From assembly GCA_023512835.1 (NCBI GenBank), contig CM042087.1:8286550-8350549 (forward strand): DNA of 64,000 nt. Reading direction: 5' to 3'. Shown here piece after piece: positions 25,160 through 34,943 of this stretch. How positions within the stretch are numbered: position 1 is the first letter of the stretch; each line of letters begins with the position of its first letter. This stretch comes from Taxillus chinensis (Eukaryota > Streptophyta > Magnoliopsida > Santalales > Loranthaceae). Position numbers and translations under genes: made by a program. The notes beneath the pieces are model-generated. The model had not been told where the DNA came from. It made no database searches and saw only the letters and a program-made list of their open reading frames with translations.

Positions 25160-25173
25160 TAAGGGGGAGAGGA
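25160..25173 (+). other. Polypurine tract of the plus-strand gypsy
   Basis: TAAGGGGGAGAGGA immediately before the LTR start TGTAAGGACCC, identical in core to the tract at 12002-12017. Confidence 0.8.
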
Positions 25174-25346
25174 TGTAAGGACCCGTACCTTGAGTTAGTC
25201 ACAGTTTTGCCTTCTGAGTAGAGTTTTTTTAGATTTTGACCTAGTGAATGGACTCCAATGAATTCACATGCAAAAGGAAACATGCTTAGAATGATGTCCT
25301 CTATCTACCACAGAAGTTTCAGGCCAAACGGACGTGTATGTGAGGT

Positions 25347-25374
25347 GCACGTGAAATGGGTCCATTTCACGTGC
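25347..25374. promoter_or_regulatory. G-box inverted repeat in plus-strand LTR
   Basis: Arms GCACGTGAAATGG and complement around a 2-bp centre, as in the other LTRs. A second inverted repeat at 25448-25478 keeps one CACGTG arm; the other is mutated to CATGTG. Confidence 0.65.
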
Positions 25375-25606
25375 AAGTGTGGTTGTCTTCTACATGATGC
25401 AAGGAGGCTAGGGGTGAAGTTTGAGCGCATTTGGAGTGCATTTGGAGTTGCACGTGAATTGGGGAATTCATGTGCAAATTGGCGTGCAGGCATGTTTTTG
25501 CATGATTACCTTGGTTTTGTCATTCTAATCATCTTTTCCCAAAGGACCATGTTGGAATTGTGAATATTTTGGTGTGTATGGATGTGGAAAGGTCATAGCT
25601 TGTTCC

Positions 25607-25683
25607 ATCAAAACTACGTCGTTTTGATGCTGGGATTCACGTAATCAAAACTACGTCGTTTTGATGTTGTGTTGTCTATATAA
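25607..25683 (+). promoter_or_regulatory. LTR core promoter: ACGT palindromes and TATA box
   Basis: Two 22-bp palindromes (25607-25628 and 25644-25665; arms ATCAAAAC/GTTTTGAT around an ACGT-containing core) are followed 11 bp later by TATATAA (25677-25683). This conserved arrangement in three LTR copies suggests a functional RNA polymerase II promoter; the transcript start is predicted near 25710. Confidence 0.65.
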
Positions 25684-25736
25684 GGAGGAGAAGCCCCTCT
25701 GTTTTAGGTTTAGGGTTTGTTGCTCCACCAGCCATC

Positions 25737-25738
<2 letters not shown>

Positions 25739-25791
<53 letters not shown>
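25739..25791. repeat. (GA)n microsatellite in LTR
   Basis: About 26 GA units in the predicted transcript leader; corresponds to the (CT)n runs of the minus-strand LTRs. Confidence 0.97.
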
Positions 25792-25793
<2 letters not shown>

Positions 25794-26310
25794 GGAAGGA
25801 GAGCTCCTGGTTGCAGCCAGGCGTCTTGCGTGGGTGGTCAGAGTCTCGTGGGTGGACGGCGTTCGGCGTGGGATCAGACTATTATCGTGTTGTTGCGTCC
25901 TACTTGAGGTAGGGGTTCTGTTCTTCCTAAATCCTCCTCTGTCCTAGGGTTCTGGGGCAGATTATGGGTTATATCTGTTATATATATATATGTAATCCAT
26001 ATAGGTGTGATCTCCTATATGGATGTTGGCCTTAAATGGCATTCTGGTGTGATTCTGCTGTTGGGTGGTTGGTGCATGTCACATGTTTGATGAAATGCCT
26101 ATGTGAATATTGCTGTGTGTATATGCCTAGTACATGTTTGATAAAATGCCTGTGTGGTTGGACTTGTGATTCGGTGTAAGTATGCATGCTGGGTGTTTGT
26201 TCTATTGCCTGAATGACTGGGTTAGTGCACTGTGAACGGGTGCACACCAAGTGTTTGGTTTTATGCTTGAGTGACTGTGGTGTGTGTTGTGTGCATGACT
26301 GTGCTATCTG

Positions 26311-26432
26311 GCCTGAAGAGGCGGTTAAACTACTTTGCCTGAGAGGCGGTTAAACCAGTGGCCTGAAGAGGCGGTTAAACTACTTTGCCTGAGAGGCGGT
26401 TAAATCAGTGGCCTGAAGAGGCGGTTAAACTA
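26311..26432 (+). repeat. ~50-bp tandem repeat with GAGGCGGTTAAAC motif
   Basis: GGCCTGAAGAGGCGGTTAAA alternates with TGCCTGAGAGGCGGTTAAA for about two and a half 50-bp units. Related units occur in the minus-strand LTRs (10680-10790, 17100-17250), so copy number varies among LTRs. Confidence 0.85.
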
Positions 26433-26939
26433 CTTGCTTGAGATGTGTTTTGTTAGCCAGTGTGGCTGGGGCTGGGGTTACGCCCACTTGTGTGATGTCT
26501 TATCTTCTTTTCCTAATATTGTCACGTCACTACACCTGTGCACATGCATGTAGCCGCTAGGAGCATGGGAAGGGTTGGGGAGACTTGATCCCTACTGAGT
26601 TGTGGTTGCTCACCCCTCCTACTGTGTTTGCTTGTTTTCCAGGGACTTACAGGCGTTAGGTGGATACACCAAGGTGGAAGACCATAATTATTTTTACTCT
26701 CTTCCATTTATGTTTTGTTTTTTTTATGGGAATTGATGTAACCCCAGTGGGGATGGGATTGGAAAGGATTTTGTTGTAATAAACTGGTTTGGATTGCTTT
26801 TATGAACATTACTTTCTTGAATGTTGTGGATGTTTAAAATGTGATAGTCTTGGTTTGTATCCTAACCCCTTTGCCCTCCGTGTGGGTAAAAGGGGAGTCA
26901 CGTACCGGTTTCCTCGGGTTGGAAATCCGGGGCGTGACA

Positions 26940-27025
26940 CTGACTACGGTTTCAACATGACCTCTGTTCCACTGTACTGCGACAATACCAGTGCGATTGC
27001 CATTAGCAACAATCTTGTTATGCAC
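26940..27025 (+). pseudogene. Copia RNase H fragment, upstream piece
   Basis: Reads the copia RNase H end (VPLYCDNTSAIAISNNLVMH), following directly on the gypsy LTR. It is cut after the histidine codon by insertion of the 27026-37277 element; the continuation is at 37283. CDNTSAI is the family's hallmark around a catalytic Asp. Confidence 0.92.
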
Positions 27026-29404
27026 TGTAAAGACTCGTATTTTGGTAGTTTTGAGAGATAGTCATTCTATGGGAATGTAACTATCTGGACGGTAGTGTAG
27101 CCGTCGATGTGAGCATTTTGACTGTACTTGGGCCCGATTTCAAGTCGGGGCCCCGTTTGACCCGATTGTTGACTTTTTGGGGTTTATTAGTTGACTTTGC
27201 ATTTGAGCAGTCATTTGAGTGTGATAATATCTGAATAATGTTGTGCTCGTGATTTCGAGCGTTTTGACAGTAATTTGACTCAATTTAGAGTTTGTGACCT
27301 CGGGAGGTCAATTATTGCGTTCAGGTCAATTATTGCTGGGAGGCCAATTATTGGCAACGGTATATATATATATAATTAAGAACTGCCTTATCTCTTTAAT
27401 TGCCAATTATTGGTGCGTGCGTGTTTGAGTGAGAGAGAGAGAATGTGAAGAGCGTGAAGAGCTTTCTTGGCGATTTTGGGGCGATTGGAGCTCGTGGATC
27501 GCAATAAACCTTTCCAGGTAGGTGTCCTTAACTGTCTTATCTCGATCCTATCTTTGAATATGTGATCTGTGGTTGTATGAGTGTGTATTTTATGAGGGTT
27601 GAGAAGTCAACCATGGAGGTCTAGATTTAGATCTAGATGAATATATGATTTGTGTGTATTTCTGCTGTTATCGTGCGAATTAGAGGCGTTTAGGACGCGT
27701 TTTGAGGTAAATATTGCAGTTTATTGCGTAAAACATGTGTTTATCAGTGTCTGGGGGTCACTGGGTTGCTTCCAGACGAAGAACAGGCCAAAAACGAAGA
27801 TGAACAGTACCCTGGGCGAGTTTTAGGGTCGACGGACCATCAACGACTATGGAGTCGCAGCCTTCGTAGATCGGCGACTATGGAGTCAGCAATGTGGAGT
27901 CGCAGACTATGGAGTCAAGAACTATGGAGTCAGCAACTTAGTAGTCCTGGAGGAGTTAGTCCGGATCGTAGTCCAGGAGGAATTAGTCCGGATCAGTAGT
28001 CCGGAGGAGTTAGTCCGGATCAGTAGTCCGGAGGAGTTAGTCCGGATCAGTAGTCTGGAGGAGTTAGTCCGGATCAGTAGTCCGGAGGAGTTAATCCGGA
28101 TCAGTAGTCCGGATCAGTAGTCCGGATCAGGAGCATCAGTCCGTAGCATCAAATCCGTACCATCAGTCCGTAGCATCAAATCCGCAGCTCCAATCCGCAA
28201 TAGTGTTCCGCAGCAGTGCAACTGCACTGCACTGGACCATTTACATTGTAACCATTATGCCTCTCCACATTTAAGTATTTAAATGTAAATAACGAAATAC
28301 CCTCCATTTGGATTCAAAGAAAAATACTAGAAAAATTAATTCCCACTCTTTCAAAATGTGAAAATTGGGATTTAGTGTAAAAATCTCGGAAAAACCCAAA
28401 AGTTCGTAGTGGTGAATTTTTGGAAAGTGGGGTTAGACATCTCAGAAAAATCCCAAAAATCAGATTATCTTATTTATGATATGGGAACCCAATGCCGGGA
28501 CTTTTAATTTCAAGAAAATAGCTGCTATGGGTACTTCCTTCATAAATCAAGGATTGAGGTTTTACTTGTGAAGACTGGCTACAATTCCAAAGGAAATGTT
28601 GAGAATGACATGCCATACTAATATTAGTATGTTGGTGTGAGGTATTGGGGCATAGACTCCGTGACTTATTTGGGTTCTCACCGTGATGCACCAATGGTGC
28701 TATGTGGTTGACGTGGCAGGCATATGCACCGATGGCAGGCCTGTGTGGCGACCGTGGGCCGGGCATATTGCGCGTGGGACAGGCTAAGGCCTGAGTTGAG
28801 CCGTTGAGCTCGTGGAGCTAGGGCTGAGTGCCTTGAGATGGGATCCCATGGAGGATCGTGGACAAGTTGTCCTAATGTTTGTTTGCAGCTGAGTCTGATG
28901 ATTGTGCACACTACACGGTGCACGAGTACACTGAGCATATAGTATAGACTTATATGTGTTGCATGATGTGGAGTTTTGGGGTCACCTACTGAGCTTGTCG
29001 CTCACCCCTACTTGTTGTTTACCCTTTTCAGGTGTGACCCGAGACTAGTGGAGGACTTTCTTCCAGGAGGACGTGCCCACTACTCTGATGTATGATACAG
29101 TACTGTATTCTGTATTGTGTATTGTCTTACGTTTGTATCCCGGACATGAGTCCGTGAACAATTATATTTGCATACTGTTTGTGATGTGATGTCTGTATGA
29201 CTGTTTGACTTATTGTATGCATGATGATGTATGGGAAAGTACAGGATTACCCTTGATGTATGACTGTACAGGGTTGCATATTTGAGACAGCACCCGCGGT
29301 GTAGTCTCTATTGGTGCTAGTCACCAACCCCTTGACCTATCGGGTGCGGGCAAGGGGAAGTCATGTTCCTAGTTCCGGGTTTCCTGGAATTTGGGGGCGT
29401 GATA
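27026..29404 (+). repeat. 5' LTR of the 10-kb gypsy
   Basis: TGTAAAGACTCG to GGGCGTGATA (the 3' LTR ends TGACA, so one end base has mutated). A TATA-like TATATATATATATA lies at 27361, a GA run at 27430, a 27-bp repeat block at 27941-28130, and long non-coding sequence follows. The LTR's 91-codon frame at 27724-27999 is repeat-derived. Confidence 0.93.
27941..28130 (+). repeat. 27-bp tandem repeat in 5' LTR
   Basis: The unit GGATCAGTAGTCCGGAGGAG plus TTAGTCC (27 bp) is repeated about six times, then decays into shorter GGATCAGTAGTCC units. Because 27 is a multiple of three it leaves an open frame of repeating SPEELVRIS-like residues, probably not a protein. The 3' LTR has about five units. 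Confidence 0.9.
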
Positions 29405-29407
29405 AGT

Positions 29408-29419
29408 TGGTATCAGATC
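29408..29419 (+). other. tRNA-iMet primer-binding site
   Basis: TGGTATCAGATC, three bases inside the 5' LTR; differs from the consensus TGGTATCAGAGC by one base. Confidence 0.88.
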
Positions 29420-29909
29420 ATGGTCTAGTGGACCTAGGTTAGTGAGGGGTGGTTAATTGATTCCATGTGACTTGGAAAACTGTAGGGAGGGCGCCTGATC
29501 AACGCAATCCTTACATGTATTCTAGGTTATTGTGGTGTTAGTTAACTCATCCTAGGAACATACATGGGGATGGGGTGCATTGCTAGTGGTATGATTGTGT
29601 GCATATAGGGCACTAGATTGTCTTTGTGTGTGATATGATTGCATTTGGTGCCAGGATGGCACGTGGCCGTGAGAGCCAGGACTTGATTGTGGTGTACCCT
29701 GAGGGGTGACACGATGCTATATGCATGGTTGTGGACCTACGGGTCGTGTGGTGTACCCTGAGGGGTGACACGATGCTATATGCATAGTATGGACCTACGG
29801 GTCGTGTGGTGAGAACCTACAAGTCGGTTGTGCCTTTGATGGCTGTTTGTGCTAGTAGTGCTAGTATTGATTGTTTGATTGTTTGATTGTTTGTTGTTGT
29901 GGCTAGTGT

Positions 29910-31020
29910 GATGGCACCACCGAGGAGGGTTGTCTGAGGCCAGGGTCCGGCAGAGGAGCCCACGATAGAGTCGGGGCACCAGGGGCAGCAGAGCCCGCAG
30001 CAAAAGTCATCAGCTCCCGTTGTGGGACCTGATTTGACGCAGGTGTTGATTCAGTTACAGGAGGCCATGTAGGGTATGCAGGGCTCAATGAGAGATATGG
30101 CTAGAGAGGTGGATGAGCTGAAGAGGCAACAACAGTCTCAGCAGCCACCACAGCCTCAGCAGCAGGAGGCGAGGGTGGTGCAGGATGTGCACCAGTAGGA
30201 GGTCGTGATAGAGCCAGCACGATAAGGAGTGGATTGGGCCGCACAGTTTTTGAAATATACACCCAGGACTTTTGAGGATGGTTCAAGGCCTGAGGTAGCT
30301 GAGGACTGGATTAGATGGACAAGAGGATATCTTTGAGATGATTGGGGTGCCAGATGAGGAGCGGGTGCGAGTGGCGATGCACTATTTATTGGGGATCCCA
30401 CGCAGGTGGTGGGAATCCACTAGAGCTGTCCATGGCAGTCAGATGAGCTGGAGAGAGTTTGTTGAGCGCTTCTTTGGGGAGTATTTTCCCAGCTTGTTGC
30501 AGTATGCTCGATGTAGAGAGTATTATGAGCTTGTGCAGGGTAGCATGACTGTGGGGAAGTATGTGCAAGCCTTCACAGATTTAGGGCGGTTTGCTCTTAA
30601 GGCTTGGGAAAAGGAAGGTCGGAAGACGCAGGACTTCATTCAGGGCTTGAGGCCATCTTTGAAAAGACAGCTGGAACCGATGCAGTTGACCAGCTATCAG
30701 GAGGCGGTCGACAAGGCGCTCATTATTGAGCGAGGTCAGGATCAGGCGAGAGCCCAGAGGCCGGGCGGTTCGGTAGGTCCGAGCAAGAAAAGGCAGAGTG
30801 GGGATAGCGGTCTTTGCTCGGCCTGAGAGGAGGCGGTGCGAGAGGGTTTCCAGTCGGGCGGTGGGACCCCGTGAGAGTTCAGCCACGGGAGGCCAGTGCA
30901 CTGTTGGAGTTGTGGTTTGACCGGGCATGTCTCGAGAGATCGCCCAAGGAAAAAGATGACCTGTTTCCGATGCGGGAAAGTAGGGCATGGAGCTAGGGAA
31001 TATGTTACCCTTAGCTCGAC
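29910..31020 (+). pseudogene. Gypsy gag with capsid domain and two degenerate zinc knuckles
   Basis: The candidate start ATGGCACCACC (29910) is followed by stops at codon 9 and several later, then a frameshift near 30325. 30338-30826 is a clean capsid-like Retrotrans_gag stretch (GIPRRWWESTRAV, WREFVERFFGEYFP, GSMTVGKYVQAF, FIQGLRPSLKRQL). From about 30896 two knuckles follow, CWSCGLTGHVSRDR and CFRCGKVGHGAREY. Both lack the final cysteine of C-x2-C-x4-H-x4-C. Gag would package RNA and form the particle; this copy cannot. Confidence 0.85.
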
Positions 31021-31319
31021 CAGGCGGTGTAGGCCCTCGTCCGAGAGAGCAGGGACAGAGGAGTGGGGCTTCGTCTCGAGGGTCGGTGCCGCCGGCACAG
31101 AGCACGCAGATGCGACTGCGGTGCGGCGGCCTCAGCGGGAGGCACAGGGTCATGTTGATCAGCGGGGCAAGTCCCCAATGGGCCAGGCTAGTGGCAGTGG
31201 GCCACAAGGGAGGACGTTTGCCCTTACCAGCAGAGAAGCAGAGGTTCCACCAGTGGACGAGGCGGAGCAGGACCTTCGGTGGTGAGAGGTACCATTATTA
31301 TTTCTCATACTATCTGTTT

Positions 31320-34300
31320 AGTTTTGATTGATACTAGTCTTACCCATTCTTTTATTTCGTATGCTACGGTGATTGGGTTAGAGTTAGACCAAGGACAAGT
31401 TAGTCGGTCTCGATGGTTGCTTCACCTTTGGGTGGACTTGTGATACTTGAGAGTATCTGTTGTGCTTGTCAGGTAACACTTGGGGGTGTTAACCTGTTGT
31501 GTCATTTGTATATCATGGAGTTAGATGATTTTGATGTTATCCTGGGTATGGATTGGTTGGTCTCCGTGAAGGCCAAGATTGATTGTTTTCGACGGCGTGT
31601 GATGTTCCTCACACCAGAGGGCACGCGGGGTGTCTTTGTGGGTGAGTGGACCGAGGAGGCATTTAGGTTGGGACCTTTGAGGCATGGGTGGGGTGATGTG
31701 ACCCACCGGTTAGCGGCTTAACGTTGGTTAACGGGAGGAGAGAGGGGAAGGCTGTTTTGCCACCCATTGTAGATCAGTTCCCGGATGTGTTTCCCGAGGA
31801 CTTGGTCAGTTTGCCACCCGTGAGGGAGGTAGAGTTTTCGATCGAGTTGTTACCAGGGACAACACCGATCAGGTTAGCGGCCTACAGGATGGCACCGAAT
31901 GAGCTTAGAGAGCTCAAGAGGCAGATAGATGATTTACTGGCACGAGGCTTTATCAGGCGGAGTAGCTCACCGTGGGGCGCTCCAGTGTTGTTTGCCAAGA
32001 AGGCGGATGGTTCACTTCGGCTGTGTATAGACTACCGGAAGCTGAACCAGTGACCGTGAAGAACAGTATCCATTGCCGAGGATCGATGACTTGTTCGATC
32101 AGTTTTGCGGTGCGAGATGGTTTTCCAAGATAGACTTGAGATCTGGATACCATCAGTTGAGGGTTAGGGAGGCAGACATCCCTAAGACCGCATTCAGTTG
32201 TCGCTATGGGCATTATGAGTGGCTTGTGATGCCGTTTGGGCTCACGAATGCTCCCGTAGTGTTTATGGGATTGATGAACCAGGTGTTTGCTCCATATTTA
32301 GATATGTTTGTTGTGGTGTTCATCGACGATATTTTGGTCTATTTAGCGACCAAGAGGGAGCATGAGGAGCATTTGCAGGTTGTGTTGCAGACCTTGCGAG
32401 AGCATCGGTTATACGCGAAGTTCACGAAATGTGACTTCCTGGTTGCAACAGTGCACTTCTTGGGGCATGTGGTATCTTCGGAGGGTATCACGGTGGATCC
32501 TGAGAAGATTGAGGCGATTATGTCGTGGAAGAGGCCCACGAATGTGTTTGAGATTCGTAGCTTCCTTGGTTTGGCAGGCTATTATCGGAGGTTCGTGGAG
32601 GATTTTTCCAGATTGGCAGCTCCTATGACAAACCTGACCAGGAAGGGAGTTCCTTTTGTTTGGTCTGAGGCTTGTGAGAGTGCTTTCATGGAGCTGAAGA
32701 CACGATTAACCTCAGGACCTATCTTGACTCTTCCACAGGAGGGTGTGCCTTTCGAGATGTATTGTGATGCTTCCAGGGTGGGGCTTGGTTGTGTGCTGAT
32801 GCAGACTCGACAGGTGATTGCTTATGGGTCTAGGCAGTTGAGACCACATGAGCAGAACTATCCCACGCATGATTTGGAGTTGGGCTGCGATGATCTTTGC
32901 ACTTAAGAGTCTGGCAAGATTATCTCCTTGGGGAGAAGTTTGTGGTGTATACGGACCACAAGAGCTTGCGATATATCTTTTCTCAACGAGATCTGAACCT
33001 TAGGCGAGGCGGTGGGTGGAGTACCTACGACGAGTTCGGTTTGATATGATGTACACTCCTGGGAAGGGTAATGTGGTGGCAGATGCTCTGAGTAGGAAGA
33101 GCAGGGCCGTGGTGGACCATTGTGCCATTAAAGAATGGGAGATGATGGGTCAGTTGGCAGTGATGAGGTTGCAAATGGTGACCAGTGAGGGGCAAGGGAC
33201 CCTCAGTGTTGTTGTCGCGATCCCGGAGTTACGGCCCAAGGATCATAGAGGATCAAGTGGGGACGTTGACCGTGAGGTCATCGAGGATAGGATTCGACTG
33301 GGCAGGCATCTTCGATTGGACTGAGGATGCTGAGCATATATTGAGGTATAGGGGTCGCCTGATAGTTCCCACTTCTCTTCAGGAGGAGGTTCTTCGGGAA
33401 TTTCACCAGTCGAGGTTAGCTGTACATCTTGGTGGGACCAAGATGTACCATGTCGTGAGGAGGCAGTTTTGGTGGCCAGGCCTGAAGAAGGCCGTTGCTG
33501 ATTTTGTGAGGAGTGTTTGACCTGTCGCCAGGTCAAGCGAGCACCTGAGATCAGCTGGTGAGTTGCGATCATTGCCAGGTGCGAGTGGAAATGGGACCAC
33601 GTGACCATGGATTTTGTCACTGGACTTCCTCGTTCCAGGGTACACGACACGATATGGGTAGTTGTCGATCGGTTGACCAAATCGGCACATTTTATTCCGA
33701 TTCGAGAGACAGACCCAGTGAGGACTTTGGGACAGAGGTATATTGATGTTATTGTCCGGTTGCATGGTGTCCCATTGTCTATTGTATCTGACCGGGATGC
33801 GAGGTTCACCTCTCAGTTTTGGAGACAGTTGCAGCGAGCCTTGGGTACTAGGGTGAGCCTCAGTACAGCCTTTCATCCGCAGACGGATGGTCAGTCGGAG
33901 CGAACGATTCAGACGCTCGAGGTTATGTTGCGTGCCTGTGTACTAGATTTTGGAGGTTATTGGGAGACTCACCTTCCTTTGGTGGAGTTCTCTTACAACA
34001 ACAGTTATCAGGCCACGATTGGGATGGCTCCGTATGAGGCGCCGTATGGGCGGCCTTGTAGATCACCCTTGTGTTGGGCACGAGACGGGAGAGACAGCAG
34101 TTCTTGGTCCCGATATGGTTCGAGAGACCACAGAGATAGTGCGACTGATTCGGCGGCGCATGTTGACGGCGCAAAAGTAGGCGAGAAGTCCTACGCGGAC
34201 CAGAGGCGTCGACCTTTGCAGTTTGAGGTGGGGGACCGTGTATTTTTGCGGGTTTCACCACGTCGAGGGCATCGGAGGTTTGGACGTGGATCCAAACTTT

Positions 34301-34659
34301 CCCCTCGTTTTGTGGCGCCGTTTGAGATTGTTGCCCCCGTGGGCGCAGTGGCTTACCGGTTGGCTTTGCCACCAGAGTTGGCGCGAGTACATAATGTGTT
34401 TCGTGTGTCTCAGTTGAGGCAGTATCACCCTGATCCTTCCCATGTGTTGGACTATCGCGAGATAGACTTGGCTGATGATGGTGCCATTGTTGAGATGCCG
34501 GCACAGATTTTGGACAGGCGGGACCAGGTCTTGCGAGGCAAAACGATCCCACTAGTTCGGGTGTTATGGCGACACCGAGGCATGGAGGAGCAGACTTGGG
34601 AGAAAGAGAGCCAAATGCGGGTTCTTCATCCTGAGCTGTTCGAGGACGATCAGTCCTGA
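31320..34659 (+). pseudogene. Gypsy pol: protease, reverse transcriptase, RNase H, integrase, chromodomain-like end
   Basis: Protease begins near 31330 (VLIDTSLTHSFIS), with DTS replacing the catalytic D-S/T-G, and runs to the DVILGMDWL region (to 31721). Reverse transcriptase spans 31724-32906: [40 protein letters not shown] and the active site [11 protein letters not shown]. It has a stop or frameshift at about 32051. RNase H follows ([17 protein letters not shown]), broken near 32885. 33016-33110 carries YTPGKGNVVADALSRKS. Integrase: zinc region 33330-33520, frameshift, then 33601-34659 with TMDFVTGLP, SDRDARFTSQFW, and a C-terminal region ending in an acidic FEDDQS. The Tekay/Del chromovirus lineage is inferred. 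Confidence 0.92.
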
Positions 34660-34930
34660 GGTGGGGAGGATGTGAGGACCTTCCCTAAGGTATGAGTTAT
34701 GTTTTATGCATTTGTTTTGCATATGTTGTTTGAGATATTGTGTAGCTTGTTGATTGTTGGCATTCTGGCATCGTGTGAGCCTTTTTGGCTTGATGTGAGT
34801 TGCATTGCACCTGTGTGGTTGGTGATCATGTTGATGATCATATTTTGTGTCTTGTTATTGTGCGGTGCTTGAGCTTGGATTTTGCTATGTCTTTTGGGCT
34901 TGTGTTTTATTTTCGAGGACGAAAAGTCCT

Positions 34931-34943
34931 AAGGTAGAGAGGA
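34931..34943 (+). other. Polypurine tract of the 10-kb gypsy
   Basis: AAGGTAGAGAGGA directly before the 3' LTR start TGTAAAG; one T interrupts the purine run. Confidence 0.75.

Larger units (their letters stand above)
21655..26939 (+). mobile_element. 5'-truncated plus-strand Ty3/gypsy (chromovirus, Tekay/Del-like)
   Basis: Contains the end of protease, reverse transcriptase, RNase H, integrase, polypurine tract and a 3' LTR of the same family as 10175-18442. The 5' LTR, primer-binding site and gag are absent: sequence before 21655 is the unrelated Tat-like fragment. The LTR ends exactly where copia RNase H code resumes (26940), so this element is part of the block that interrupted the copia. 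Confidence 0.85.
25174..26939 (+). repeat. 3' LTR of the plus-strand gypsy
   Basis: 1766 bp, TGTAAGGACCC to GGGGCGTGACA. It aligns by eye along its whole length with the reverse complement of the LTRs at 10175 and 16605, but with more differences than those two have from each other, so it is a separate and older or divergent member. A (GA)n run lies at 25739-25791 and a ~50-bp repeat at 26311-26432. Confidence 0.9.
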
